From positions 3,665,403-3,729,402 of the forward strand of contig NZ_SOCE01000001.1 in assembly GCF_004365175.1 (NCBI RefSeq): a stretch of DNA of 64,000 nucleotides, in the 5' to 3' direction. This stretch comes from Kribbella voronezhensis (GTDB lineage Bacteria; Actinomycetota; Actinomycetes; Propionibacteriales; Kribbellaceae). The notes under the pieces are model-generated. The model saw nothing but the letters and a program-made list of their open reading frames with translations. It made no database searches and was not told where the DNA came from. This document shows positions 18,164 through 26,395 of this stretch, one piece after another (position 1 is the stretch's first letter; the number at the start of each line of letters is the position of its first letter). The translations under genes were made by a program, and so were the position numbers.

Positions 18164-18480
18164 TCACTCATCACTCAATGGCAACCGAGCGCCGGCCAGC
18201 GAGACGTCTGATAGGTCGTGACCACACGTCAGATCTGCGCCGGCTCTACCGCGCGGCCCACCAGCCGCGTAGAACGGCGTGCCGGATAGTCCCTGGATGA
18301 CTCCGCTTGAATCCCCGACCAGGTAGTCCGGCCTGCGCTTCCGGTCGCCGCCGCATTCCGTCGATCGCGATGCTCGAACGGTATGCCGGCCCAGCCAGCT
18401 TCGAACCGCATTCCGGTCAGTGCCTCGTCGGAAACTCCGGCACACCGAATCGCCTCGGCCGACTGAATCAAGCAGTCACT
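18164..18480 (-). pseudogene. Possible frameshifted gene remnant
   Basis: Two overlapping minus-strand frames read like fragments of one protein: first SDEALTGMRFEAGWAGIPFE, then, after a shift near 18370, RRPDYLVGDSSGVIQGLSG and onwards to GARLPLSDE before the stop at 18164. No start codon with a ribosome site and no family recognised. It may be chance reading of non-coding DNA. Confidence 0.2.
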
Positions 18481-18524
18481 CGGACTTCGCTCGCCATTCG
18501 GTTGTACAGAGTGCGGAAGTGCCG

Positions 18525-18538
18525 GTTTCACGTGAAAC
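18525..18538. promoter_or_regulatory. parS: parS site, intergenic
   Basis: Perfect GTTTCACGTGAAAC core, about 0.7 kb after parB, in DNA without a convincing gene. Confidence 0.9.
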
Positions 18539-18757
18539 CGACGAGGCGTCGACTGTCGACGCAGTCTTAGAGGCTGGGGGAGCCACGCGAACTGCGCACG
18601 TGGACCGCCGTCGACCCTCACCCGAGGCGGTGCAGGTCGCCATCACGTCGCCCTTCGAGGTCAGCCTTGGTGAAGGACGCGGTCGCAGACTGAAGATGCA
18701 GAGCCCCGATATGGGCGGCACCAAGCAAGAACGATCTCGAACATCTAGGTCATGATC

Positions 18758-18795
18758 GGTCACCCGGTCACCCGGTCACCCGGTCACCCGGTCAC
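18758..18795 (+). repeat. Tandem 8-base repeat GGTCACCC
   Basis: Four full copies and one partial copy of GGTCACCC in a row. The unit contains GGTCACC, itself an inverted motif (GGT/ACC). Too short and without spacers, so not a CRISPR array. Confidence 0.85.
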
Positions 18796-19715
18796 TCGTT
18801 CGCTGGGTGCTGCGGGTCTGCCGTTGGCCCTGGCGCCGGCTCGGGCGTCCTCGAGAACGTCAGTCCGACGCTGATCCTGGAGCCGCGCATCTCTCTCCGG
18901 GAGCCGTCAGGCGCGCGCTTCAAGGCTTCGCCGGCCACCGCGCGGTCGAGGTCCCGGGAATGGACCGGAGCAACGGCAGCGTCGGGCCAGCGTGAGTACC
19001 AGTACGCGCTTCGGCTGTCTTGGTCAGTGGTGTCGGTGCGACTTGGCGCGCCCGTGGGTGCGCTGAAGTGCACTGCAAAGAGGCAGGCGATTCCGGATGT
19101 GAACTCCGCGTACCGGGCTGCGGGCGGGTGTGGACCGTAGCTGCGCTCGTTGTCCGTCTCTGCCGCGCCAGCACGCCGGTTCTCAATCCACTAGTTCCCA
19201 CGTCAGGTCGTGTCGACGCGGCTGGCTGTCAGGGGATGCAAGCGGAGAACCGGCCACTCAGCTTGGAGGCTTGTTGAGGTGGGCTTCGTCAGCTTGGGGC
19301 GGTTCAGCGGCGGCCGCACCTACTGGTGCCCCATCCCTGCGGTCAGCTCCCCAGCAACGTCGCCTTGTGCTCCGAAGGTCGCGGCACCTCTGCACGGCTC
19401 GGCCGACGCGGGATGGGTTTCGTACTCGTGCTCATTGCACGTTGGAACTCCGATGCCCGGCCTGGCGCTCGTGGTTGCATTCGCTTCTGCCGCGGTGGGC
19501 ACGCCTTGCTCACTCGCTGGAGGGGTGGCGCTTGCGGGCTCGTGGCTTGCTGTCGGTGCGCGGCTGCGGCTCGGGGTGCCTCAGTCGGCAGCGTGCTGCG
19601 GCGCCGGCGGCGGCTTTGCCTCGCGTGCGGAGCGTTCCGCGTTCTGTGGCGGGCGCTTGGCGGCTACTGAAGGGGATCTGCGAGATTTGTCGACAAAAAG
19701 ACTTGGAGATGAATC

Positions 19716-19743
19716 GGCCGATGTTTCATGTGAAACATCGGCC
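19716..19743. promoter_or_regulatory. parS: parS variant embedded in a 28-base palindrome
   Basis: Arms GGCCGATGTTTCA (19716-19728) and TGAAACATCGGCC (19731-19743) surround a central TG. The centre GTTTCATGTGAAAC matches the parS core with one change (C to T). The outer arms extend the symmetry well beyond a normal parS. The site lies 24 bases after the stop of the leftward DUF3817 gene, so it could also act as its terminator. Confidence 0.6.
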
Positions 19744-19766
19744 AGGGGTGGCGAGCGGAGGGAGGG

Positions 19767-20135
19767 TCAGGAGGGGGTGAGTTCGTGGGTGGTTTTGCGT
19801 TCGGCGTAGAAGGAGAGGAAGGGGATGGTGCCGGCGAGGGCTACCAGGACGAGGCGGGGGAGGCTCCAGCGGACTCGGCGGGCGAGGTCGAAGGATGCCA
19901 GGAGGTAGATCACGTAGAGGAAGCCGTGGAGAGGGCCGACTACGTTCATGGCGGACGGGTTGTCGCCTAGGTACTTGAGGGGCATGGCTACGAAGAGCAG
20001 GACCAGGAGCATGACGCCGACGATGTAGGCGATCACCCGGTAGCGGGTCAGGGCGCTGCGAGTCGCCGGTGAGATGGCGGGCGCGGTGGTGCTCGGGGTA
20101 CCGGCTGGGCTGGCGGGGTCTGCGGGGGAGGTCAC
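19767..20135 (-). CDS. DUF3817 family membrane protein
   Basis: 122 residues, GTG start. The N-terminus is Pro/Ala/Thr-rich. Three membrane segments (YRVIAYIVGVMLLVLLFVAM, GPLHGFLYVIYLLASFDLA and LVLVALAGTIPFLSFYAER) match the small DUF3817 integral membrane family, common in actinobacteria, function unknown. The FLSFYAERK end is characteristic. It is read away from the G-rich repeat that separates it from the SURF1 gene. Confidence 0.85.
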   Translation of the reverse strand: MTSPADPASPAGTPSTTAPAISPATRSALTRYRVIAYIVGVMLLVLLFVAMPLKYLGDNPSAMNVVGPLHGFLYVIYLLASFDLARRVRWSLPRLVLVALAGTIPFLSFYAERKTTHELTPS

Positions 20136-20239
20136 CTTGAAAAGGTACCGCTTGGAGATCCTTGGTCCTCGGCCCGGGGACTTCCGAGGTGGGGCTAGGG
20201 CGCCGGAGGTCGCAGGGCGAATGGGTGGAGGGGATCAAC

Positions 20240-20570
20240 CGGGTGTCGCATCGCTGTGGGTGTCCACGGGGAGGGCGCGGGGAGGTCTCGGGCCTGCGGG
20301 GAAGCTCGGACGTGCGGGGAGGCTCGGACGCGCGGAGGGGACTAGGCCCGGGGTGGGGACTAGGTCCGGGGTTGGGGTGCGGCTGGGCCGGCGTGGGAGA
20401 GGACTAGGCCCGCGGGGGGAGTGCGGCTGGGCCGGGGTGGGAGGTGACTCGGCCGGGTGGGAGGGGACTCGGGCCGGTCGGGTGACTCGGGCGGGGTTGG
20501 AGGGGACTCGGGCCCGTCGGGGAGGGGACTCGGGCCGGTCGGGGAGGGGACTCGGGCCGGTCGGGGGGGG
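20240..20570 (+). repeat. G-rich degenerate tandem repeat between two genes
   Basis: The gap between the SURF1 stop and the DUF3817 start is dominated by G-rich degenerate repeats. The best unit, 22 bases beginning GAGGGGACTCGGGCCGGTCG, occurs in tandem at 20500, 20522 and 20544, with a further copy at 20461. Many runs of four or more G on the plus strand could form quadruplexes; the mRNA of the leftward genes would be C-rich there. Confidence 0.8.
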
Positions 20571-21422
20571 CTAGGCCGGGGTGGGAGGTGACTCTGGCCG
20601 GGTGGGGGTGCGGTGGGCGTCTTGGAGCATTCGGGTCCACATCCAGAGGGTGAAGGCGGCGAAGATCCACCATTGGAAGGCGTAGGCGACGTTGCGGAGG
20701 CCGGCGTGGTCGGTGGGTGGGGCGGGGGGTGGGACGACCGTGGGGGCCAACGTCGCCGGGGCGGGGGTGGATGAGGACATGACTACGAAGGCGTCGTAGA
20801 TGCGGTAGTCGACCAAGTGGACGATGGTCGGGATCCGGAGGGACTGGAGGATGCGGCCCTCGGTGTCGTCGCCGGAGGCGTCTTGGGCTTCGGAGGCGAC
20901 GATCGCGCCCACGAGTTGGACCTGGCCGGTTGGTGGCTTGGCGGCTGGGTCGGTAGCAGAGGGCACCCAGCCCCGGACGACCATGACGGCGCCCGATGGA
21001 TTCGTGGTGCCGCCGTCGCCCGCACCACTGCCGGAGGTGTCCAGGAGTACGGGCGTGACAACCCAGAAACCGTTGCGGTCGCCCAGGCGGCGGTCCGAGA
21101 TGTAGAGCTGGTCGGTGGCAGGGCCCCAGGTGCCGGTAACCGTGACCCGGCGGCCGACTGCCTTGGAAGGAAGGCCGGCGTCGATGGGGAAGAGGGACTG
21201 CAAGGCAACCGGAGCAGCCGCGGTGCGCTCGGCGGTCTTGGCTGCTGTCTTCGAGCGGTAGACGTCAAGCTGCCAGACACCGAGGACCGACATCACCGCC
21301 GCGATCGCGAGGGCGAGAGCGAGCAAGCCCAACCATCGCGGCGTGAGAAGTGTCTTCCACAGCGACCGGTTGGGCTCAGCCGGAACAGCAGCCTCGGGCT
21401 CGGTGGTCGGTGCGACAGGCAT
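20571..21422 (-). CDS. SURF1 family protein, cytochrome oxidase assembly
   Basis: 283 residues from ATG 21422 (GAGG 5 bases upstream; a TTG codon precedes it). SURF1 proteins help insert heme a into cytochrome c oxidase. Two membrane helices frame an exported domain: N-terminal LLALALAIAAVMSVLGVWQL and C-terminal VAYAFQWWIFAAFTLWMW, the latter being the family's conserved YAxQWWxFA end. The loop carries GRRVTVTGTW and RNGFWVVTPVLL, also typical. It starts 7 bases after the ddl stop, so both share an mRNA. Confidence 0.9.
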   Translation of the reverse strand: MPVAPTTEPEAAVPAEPNRSLWKTLLTPRWLGLLALALAIAAVMSVLGVWQLDVYRSKTAAKTAERTAAAPVALQSLFPIDAGLPSKAVGRRVTVTGTWGPATDQLYISDRRLGDRNGFWVVTPVLLDTSGSGAGDGGTTNPSGAVMVVRGWVPSATDPAAKPPTGQVQLVGAIVASEAQDASGDDTEGRILQSLRIPTIVHLVDYRIYDAFVVMSSSTPAPATLAPTVVPPPAPPTDHAGLRNVAYAFQWWIFAAFTLWMWTRMLQDAHRTPTRPESPPTPA

Positions 21423-21429
21423 CAATACC

Positions 21430-22377
21430 TCAACGTGCTGCGGCGGCGGCCAACAGATCGCGGCACAGTACGCCGAGCTCGATGCCGGCCGCCTCGGCGG
21501 CCAGCGGAACCAGCGAGGTCTCGGTCATCCCCGGAGCCACGTTGACCTCCAGGAACCACGGCACGCCCTCGGCGTCCACGACGAGGTCCGACCGCGACAG
21601 ATCCCGCAGGCCGAGTGCCCGGTGAGCCGTGATGGCCGCATCCGCACAAGCCGCAGCGACAGCGGGACCGAGCCGAGCCGGGACGATGAACTGCGTCGCG
21701 CCGGCCGTGTAGCGAGCCTCGTAGTCGTAGAAGCCCGAGTCCGGCTGGATCTCGACAGCAGGCAGCGGCCGCGGGCCGTCGCCGGTGTCGACCACCGTCA
21801 CGGCGACCTCCGTGCCCACGATGTACCGCTCGATCAGAGCAACCGGTCCGTAGGCGTAGCTGTTCACCATCGCCGACGGCAGATCCTCGACCGCTCGCAC
21901 GATCGACGCACCGAGGGCGGAACCACCACGGGCCGGCTTCACCACCAGCGGAAGACCGATCTGCTGGACGACGGCCTCCATCAACGCAGCCGCACCGAGT
22001 TCCCGGAACGTGTCGTGACCCAGCACGATCGACGGCGGCGTGTGCAACCCGGCCGAACCGACCATGGTGCTCGCGACCGGCTTGTCGAAGGCGGTCCGGC
22101 AAGCAGCGGCATCGGCGCCGACGTACGGAACGCCGTACAGGTCGAGGACCTGGCGGAGGGCGCCGTCCTCGCCGGTGACGCCGTGCAGGACAGGGAAAAC
22201 CGCATTGGGGGGATCGTTGCGCAGCCGGTCGACGAGGCTCGCGTCGACATCGCGTTGCTCGACCTCCACACCGACGCTGCGTAGTGCTTCCGCAACGCGC
22301 CGGCCGGAGCGCAGCGAAACGTCGCGTTCGTGCGACAGCCCACCGGCAAGAACCAGCACTCGACCCAGATCACTCAT
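21430..22377 (-). CDS. ddl: D-alanine--D-alanine ligase family ATP-grasp enzyme
   Basis: 315 residues from ATG 22377 (GGGAAAG upstream). Joins two D-alanines for peptidoglycan precursor synthesis. The N-terminus VLVLAGGLSHERDVSLRSGR, the ATP-grasp segment PLVVKPARGGSALGASIV and the C-terminal FLEVNVAPGMTETSLVP (Mg binding) are the family signatures. The neighbouring envelope genes (murJ, cwlM) fit. Because actinobacteria often have a second Ddl, its exact dipeptide or depsipeptide specificity is not certain. Confidence 0.88.
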   Translation of the reverse strand: MSDLGRVLVLAGGLSHERDVSLRSGRRVAEALRSVGVEVEQRDVDASLVDRLRNDPPNAVFPVLHGVTGEDGALRQVLDLYGVPYVGADAAACRTAFDKPVASTMVGSAGLHTPPSIVLGHDTFRELGAAALMEAVVQQIGLPLVVKPARGGSALGASIVRAVEDLPSAMVNSYAYGPVALIERYIVGTEVAVTVVDTGDGPRPLPAVEIQPDSGFYDYEARYTAGATQFIVPARLGPAVAAACADAAITAHRALGLRDLSRSDLVVDAEGVPWFLEVNVAPGMTETSLVPLAAEAAGIELGVLCRDLLAAAAAR

Positions 22378-22509
22378 AGAACTTTCCCGATCACTCGTGG
22401 GCGACTCCGGCGGGGCGCCGGTCCCGAGGCCCATTCGAACGGTACCGCTACCTGTCGGTGGACCGCGGAGCCGCCCGAAGATCCATGCGCAACCTTTGCG
22501 CGCACGGCA

Positions 22510-23820
22510 TCAGCTCAACTCCGGTCCCGGAGCGTCGTAGTCGTGCCCGTGGCCGGCCGGCAACGGACCGAAGGTCTGCCGGAGCTCGAGCTCCTCGTTG
22601 ATCACCGCGGACAGGCGGGCGACCCCTTCGGTGATCCGTTCGGGCGTCGGGTGACAGTAGGAAAGCCGCATGCACTGCGAGCCGAAACCGTCCGCAAAGA
22701 AGGCGGTTCCGGGCACATAGGCAACTCGCGCGGTGACCGCCCGCGGCAGCATCGCCTTGGCGTCGAGCCCGTCCGGCAGCGTCAGCCACACGTAGAACCC
22801 ACCACCAGGCTTGGTCCACGTCGTTGCCGCAGGCATCTTGTCGGTCAGGGCCGCGAGCATCGCGTCGCGGCGCTCGCGGTACATCTCCCGGAACTGCTTC
22901 ACCTGTCCCATCCAGTCGTGCCGGGACAAGTAGGACGAAATCGCCAGCTGGCTGAAGACGGGCGGGCACAGCGTCGCCGACTCCTGCGCCAGCACGAGTT
23001 TCTCCCGTACGGCGTGCGGCGCCGCCACCCAGCCGACCCGGAAGCCGGGCGCGAACGTCTTCGAGAACGAACCCAGGTAGATGACGCCTTCCCGGTCGTC
23101 GGCCCGGAGCGCCCGCATCGGGTCGCCGTCGAACCCGAGCAGCCCGTACGGGTTGTCCTCCAGCACCAGCAGGTCCGCCTTCTGGCAGATCTCCAGCACC
23201 TTCTTGCGCCGCTCGGCCGACAGCGAGATGCCGGCCGGGTTGTGGAAGTTCGGGATCGTGTAGAAGAACTTGATCTTCTTGCCGGCTGCCCGGACCGCTG
23301 AGATCGCCTGCTCCAGCGCCTCCGGCTGGACCCCGTCGTCGTCCATCGCGACGTGCACGACCTCGCACTGATACGCGCGGAACACACCGAGCGCCCCGAC
23401 GTACGACGGGGCTTCGCAGATCACCACGTCGCCCGGGTCGCAGAACACCCGGGTGACCAGGTCCACCGCCTGCTGGCTGCCGACCGTGATGACCACGTCG
23501 TCGGGATGGGCGTCGATGCCCTCGATCCGCATCACGTCGCAGATCTGCTCGCGCAGGGTCGGGTCGCCCTGGCCCGAGCCGTACTGCATCGCGGTCGCGC
23601 CGTGGTCGACCACCAGGTCGCGGACCGCGCTGCCGACCACGTCGAGCGGCAGACCGGCGATGTTCGGCATCCCGCCCGCCAGTGAGACGACCTCGGGACG
23701 GCTGGCGACCGAGAACAGCGCCCGGATCTCCGATGCGGTCATGCCCTTGGTCCGTGCTGCGTACCGGTCGACGTAATTGTCGAGACGGGTCTGCCGGACG
23801 TCGGGCAGGTCAGCACTCAC
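22510..23820 (-). CDS. PLP-dependent aminotransferase, 2-aminoadipate/MocR-related class I
   Basis: 436 residues from GTG 23820 (TTGGAG site upstream). Fold-type I aminotransferase related to 2-aminoadipate and aromatic aminotransferases, without a DNA-binding domain. Visible are YGSGQGDPTLREQI, FFYTIPNFHNPAGISLS, VLEDNPYGLL and GSFSKTFAPGFRVGW, in which the Lys binds PLP. The final 20 residues are His/Asp/Gly-rich. This gene is frequently found near parAB in actinobacteria. The amino donor is unknown. Confidence 0.88.
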   Translation of the reverse strand: MSADLPDVRQTRLDNYVDRYAARTKGMTASEIRALFSVASRPEVVSLAGGMPNIAGLPLDVVGSAVRDLVVDHGATAMQYGSGQGDPTLREQICDVMRIEGIDAHPDDVVITVGSQQAVDLVTRVFCDPGDVVICEAPSYVGALGVFRAYQCEVVHVAMDDDGVQPEALEQAISAVRAAGKKIKFFYTIPNFHNPAGISLSAERRKKVLEICQKADLLVLEDNPYGLLGFDGDPMRALRADDREGVIYLGSFSKTFAPGFRVGWVAAPHAVREKLVLAQESATLCPPVFSQLAISSYLSRHDWMGQVKQFREMYRERRDAMLAALTDKMPAATTWTKPGGGFYVWLTLPDGLDAKAMLPRAVTARVAYVPGTAFFADGFGSQCMRLSYCHPTPERITEGVARLSAVINEELELRQTFGPLPAGHGHDYDAPGPELS

Positions 23821-24012
23821 GGTGGCGCTCCAAGGCGGACTCGAGGGGAAGGTCCAGGTTACGCCGAAGTAGCCACCCGCTGGCGCGGGCCCGGGCTGCC
23901 GATCGGCGCGACCTCTCACTACCATGCCTTATAGGGGAAAGTTCGGCCATGTCACCGACTGGTGGCTGAGACAGCCGTCCAGACCCCTGCACACCTGGAA
24001 GGCAGGATCAGG

Positions 24013-24189
24013 ATGAGCGTGGGCAAGACGTTCGGCTGGACCCTCGGCGGGCTGCTTCTCGGCGTCGCGGCCGGGTTCGCCGGTGAGCTGTTCCGGCGTC
24101 AGCCGGCCGACAAGGTGCAGCAGCGCTATGTCGCCCCCGAGGCGGCCGAGACACCCGACGCCAGGACACCGGCCCCGGCTGCGCGATGA
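24013..24189 (+). CDS. Small single-pass membrane protein
   Basis: 58 residues. ATG 24013 with AGG-rich leader (GGAAGGCAGGATCAGG). One hydrophobic segment (FGWTLGGLLLGVAAGFAGELF) with glycine-zipper character, then a basic/Pro-rich tail. It ends 16 bases before the GNAT gene, so the two are likely co-transcribed. Function unknown; the frame and spacing look real, but evidence is modest. Confidence 0.55.
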   Translation: MSVGKTFGWTLGGLLLGVAAGFAGELFRRQPADKVQQRYVAPEAAETPDARTPAPAAR

Positions 24190-24205
24190 CGGCCTGGATG
24201 TCCTG

Positions 24206-24862
24206 ATGGCCCGACGGCTGGAACCGCTGACGCTCGCCAACCTGGGCGACCTCCCGGCGCCCTGCCGTGCCTGCGTCTTCTGGGAGCTGGACCCGGTCGC
24301 CGCCCGCCAGGCCGGCCGCGCGGGTGACACCGAACTGGAGAAGGAAGCCTGGCTGTCGCAGTTGTTGCTCGACTGGGGTCAGGCGGGCGTCGTCCTGTAC
24401 GTCGACGAAGAGCCCGCCGGGTACGCCGTCTACGCGCCGGCCGCCTATCTACCGAGGATTCAGGCCTTCCCGACCGCCCCGGTCAGCCCCGACGCCATCG
24501 TGCTGGCGACCGGGCGCATCCAGCCGCGGTACCTCGGGATGGGCCTCGGCAAGGTGCTGGTCCAAGCGGTCGCCAAGGATGTGCTCAAGCGCGGCTTCCG
24601 CGCGCTCGAGGCGTTCGGCGACTCCCGCTGGGACGGCCCGAGTTGTGTCTGGCCGACCGATTTCCTCCGCGCGGTGGGCTTCGGCGTCGTCCGTGATCAT
24701 CCACGCAATCCCCGGCTCCGGCTCGATCTGCGGTCCACGGTGACCTGGCGCAGCGAGACGGCCGCGGTGGTCGAGCGACTGATCGGTGCCATCAGGCCCG
24801 AGCACTCGCCGCCCGCGCCGGTGACCGTGCGCGACGGTCTCAGCCGCGAGCCGTTGAAGTAG
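24206..24862 (+). CDS. GNAT family N-acetyltransferase
   Basis: 218 residues from ATG 24206. Begins MARRLEPLTLANLGDLPAPC with a CRACVFWELDP segment. The acetyl-CoA loop is RYLGMGLGKVLVQAVAKDV, preceded by the central strand DAIVLATGRIQP. A gene of this type also sits next to parB in mycobacteria (Rv3916c), so the position is conserved. Substrate unknown. Confidence 0.85.
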   Translation: MARRLEPLTLANLGDLPAPCRACVFWELDPVAARQAGRAGDTELEKEAWLSQLLLDWGQAGVVLYVDEEPAGYAVYAPAAYLPRIQAFPTAPVSPDAIVLATGRIQPRYLGMGLGKVLVQAVAKDVLKRGFRALEAFGDSRWDGPSCVWPTDFLRAVGFGVVRDHPRNPRLRLDLRSTVTWRSETAAVVERLIGAIRPEHSPPAPVTVRDGLSREPLK

Positions 24863-24869
24863 GCGCCTC

Positions 24870-25241
24870 ATGGTGTACCGCTTCCTCGCTGACCTGGTGA
24901 TGGTGGTGCACGGCGCGCTACTGGTGTTCTTCCTGGTCGGCGGTTTCCTCGCCTGGCGCTGGCGGCGACTGATCTGGCTCCACCTGGGGATCGGCCTGTG
25001 GAACCTCAGCATCGTGATCCTCGACTTCGGCTGCCCGGTGACCGCGCTGGAGAAGGAGCTCCGCCGGCGCGGCGGTGAGCAGCCGTACGTCGGCGGCTTC
25101 ATCCAGCACTACGTGGAGGGCACGATCTACCCGGTCGGCTACACCTGGGTCGCGGAGAAGGTCGGTTTCGCCCTACTGGTGATCTCGTACGCCGGATTCT
25201 TCGTACTCCGGCGTCGCCGGCGAGCCCGCGTGAGCGCCTGA
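24870..25241 (+). CDS. DUF2784 family membrane protein
   Basis: 123 residues, ATG 24870, seven bases after the GNAT gene. Starts MVYRFLADLVMVVHGALLVF and has a cytoplasmic loop with GCPVTALEKELRRRGGE and YVGGFIQHYVEGTIYP, the fingerprint of DUF2784. Three or four membrane helices, basic C-terminus. Function unknown. Confidence 0.85.
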   Translation: MVYRFLADLVMVVHGALLVFFLVGGFLAWRWRRLIWLHLGIGLWNLSIVILDFGCPVTALEKELRRRGGEQPYVGGFIQHYVEGTIYPVGYTWVAEKVGFALLVISYAGFFVLRRRRRARVSA

Positions 25242-25304
25242 GTCAGGGACACTTCAGTGGAGACCCCGACGTGCTCCACCCGGCCCGGCCGCATACTGGT
25301 AGGC

Positions 25305-25967
25305 GTGCCCGCCACAGAGACCAGCCGAGCTCCGGTCGAGACGTACTTGGCCGAACTGAGCCGGGCCCTGAGCGGACCCCGGCGTCGTCGCGCCGACCTG
25401 ATGGCCGAGGCGCGGGACAGTCTGGAGGACGCCACCGAGGCGTTCGAGGCCGGCGGCCTGAGCCGCTGGGACGCCGAGCAGCACGCGGTCGCCGACTTCG
25501 GCGAGCTCGACGAGGTGGTGCCTGGCTATCGCGCCGAACTCGGGATCGCGCAGGGACGGCGTACGGCGCTGGCGCTGTGCCTGGTGATGCTGGCGCAGCC
25601 GATCATCTGGAAAGAAGGGCTCTGGGCCTGGAACCGCGACTCCGGCTCACCGACCGCCTACACCGCGTTCCTCAACGATCTGGTGATGGTGATCGGCATG
25701 CTGACGATCGTGGGGAGCGTGCTGGCCCTGCTCGCCTCGGGGATCGGGCTGCGCTACCCGGCTGTCCGCGATCGCGCGACCCGGGCGATCGCGGTCTTCG
25801 CTCTGCTCAGCGGAGGCGCGGTCAGCGTGGTCGCTATCGCTTTGTCGACATCCAGTGCGTTGGCCGAGCGCTCCGGCCCGGACGGCATAGCGGTCGTCCT
25901 CGGTTTCGTGCTGTTCCCACTTCTGCTCGTGGGCCGATCTGCTCGCCGCTGCCTGCGCCTGGCCTAG
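25305..25967 (+). CDS. HAAS/permease-prefix domain membrane protein
   Basis: 220 residues if GTG 25305 is used; an earlier GTG at 25257 adds 16. The N-terminal ~75 residues (VETYLAELSRALSGPRRRRADLMAEARDSL, with SRWDAEQHAVADFGELDEVV) form the helical HAAS domain that usually partners PadR regulators. Four membrane helices follow (LALCLVMLAQPIIW, LVMVIGMLTIVGSVLALLA, AIAVFALLSGGAVSVVAIAL, IAVVLGFVLFPLLLVG). A PadR gene converges on it 8 bases away, not in the usual same-strand order. Confidence 0.78.
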   Translation: MPATETSRAPVETYLAELSRALSGPRRRRADLMAEARDSLEDATEAFEAGGLSRWDAEQHAVADFGELDEVVPGYRAELGIAQGRRTALALCLVMLAQPIIWKEGLWAWNRDSGSPTAYTAFLNDLVMVIGMLTIVGSVLALLASGIGLRYPAVRDRATRAIAVFALLSGGAVSVVAIALSTSSALAERSGPDGIAVVLGFVLFPLLLVGRSARRCLRLA

Positions 25968-25975
25968 CCGCCAGG

Positions 25976-26308
25976 TCAGCTGGGAGCGCCGCGAGGCCGT
26001 AGTACGCCTTCTACTACCGCGCGGAAGGCGTCCCACTCGGACTTGCCGTTGGCGAGCATCTTCTGTCCGGCCAACGTGAGCTGATACGTACGCCGTTTGC
26101 GGCCGCCGACCGTGCTCCACTCGCTCGCCAGGTAGCCGGCTCGCTCCAGGCGACGAAGCGCCGGATAGAGCGTGCCCGTCGGGAGGTCGAGCGCGCCGCC
26201 GCTGCGCTCCAGCAGGGCCTCCATGATCGCGTAGCCGTGTAGAGGCTCGTGCTCGACCACGGCCAGGATCATCGGGTCGAGGTGCCCTCGGAGCGCGTCC
26301 GCCTTCAT
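25976..26308 (-). CDS. PadR family transcriptional regulator
   Basis: 110 residues, short PadR type. The winged helix (LDPMILAVVEHEPLHGYAIM, TGTLYPALRRLERAGYLASEW, GGRKRRTYQLT) is followed by a dimerisation helix. It likely represses the divergent MMPL exporter and itself through the ATGTAG/CTACAT palindrome at 26349-26369; a half-matching copy overlaps its own start codon. PadR ligands are typically phenolics or drugs. Confidence 0.92.
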   Translation of the reverse strand: MKADALRGHLDPMILAVVEHEPLHGYAIMEALLERSGGALDLPTGTLYPALRRLERAGYLASEWSTVGGRKRRTYQLTLAGQKMLANGKSEWDAFRAVVEGVLRPRGAPS

Positions 26309-26325
26309 GTAGCCAGTCTACTCAT
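26307..26325. promoter_or_regulatory. Imperfect PadR operator copy over the padR start
   Basis: ATGTAG, five bases, CTACTCAT repeats the layout of the main operator (ATGTAG-N5-CTACAT) and includes the padR start codon, fitting autorepression. Confidence 0.5.
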
Positions 26326-26348
26326 ATGCCTGCTACGGTCGAGGCCTG

Positions 26349-26369
26349 ACATGTAGACGGCCTACATGT
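26349..26369. promoter_or_regulatory. PadR-type operator
   Basis: ACATGTAG (26349-26356), 5 bases, CTACATGT (26362-26369): perfect 8-base arms containing the ATGT...ACAT core known for PadR operators, placed between divergent padR and MMPL genes, 27 bases before the MMPL start. Confidence 0.85.
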
Positions 26370-26395
26370 AGCTGCGCAAGCCTCAGGGGGCTCCG

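Larger units (their letters stand above)
17883..19766. other. Gene-poor 1.9 kb region after parB with parS sites
   Basis: No open frame here has recognisable domains, a good ribosome site and actinobacterial codon use. By eye the GC content is clearly lower than in neighbouring genes. It holds a perfect parS (18525-18538), a parS variant inside a large palindrome (19716-19743), an 8-base tandem repeat (18758-18795) and a possible gene remnant (18164-18480). It may be a non-coding centromere-proximal stretch or a decayed insertion. Confidence 0.6.

Noticed and set aside
18758..18795. CRISPR array
   Set aside because: Units are 8 bases with no spacers and no cas genes nearby.
19130..19809. Overlapping plus-strand frames after parB
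   Set aside because: Low-complexity, Cys/Trp-rich, without domains, and two frames are open at once; no start signal.
20074..20574. 166-residue Gly/Arg-rich frame
   Set aside because: Translation of the G-rich repeat, overlapping the DUF3817 gene; not protein-like.
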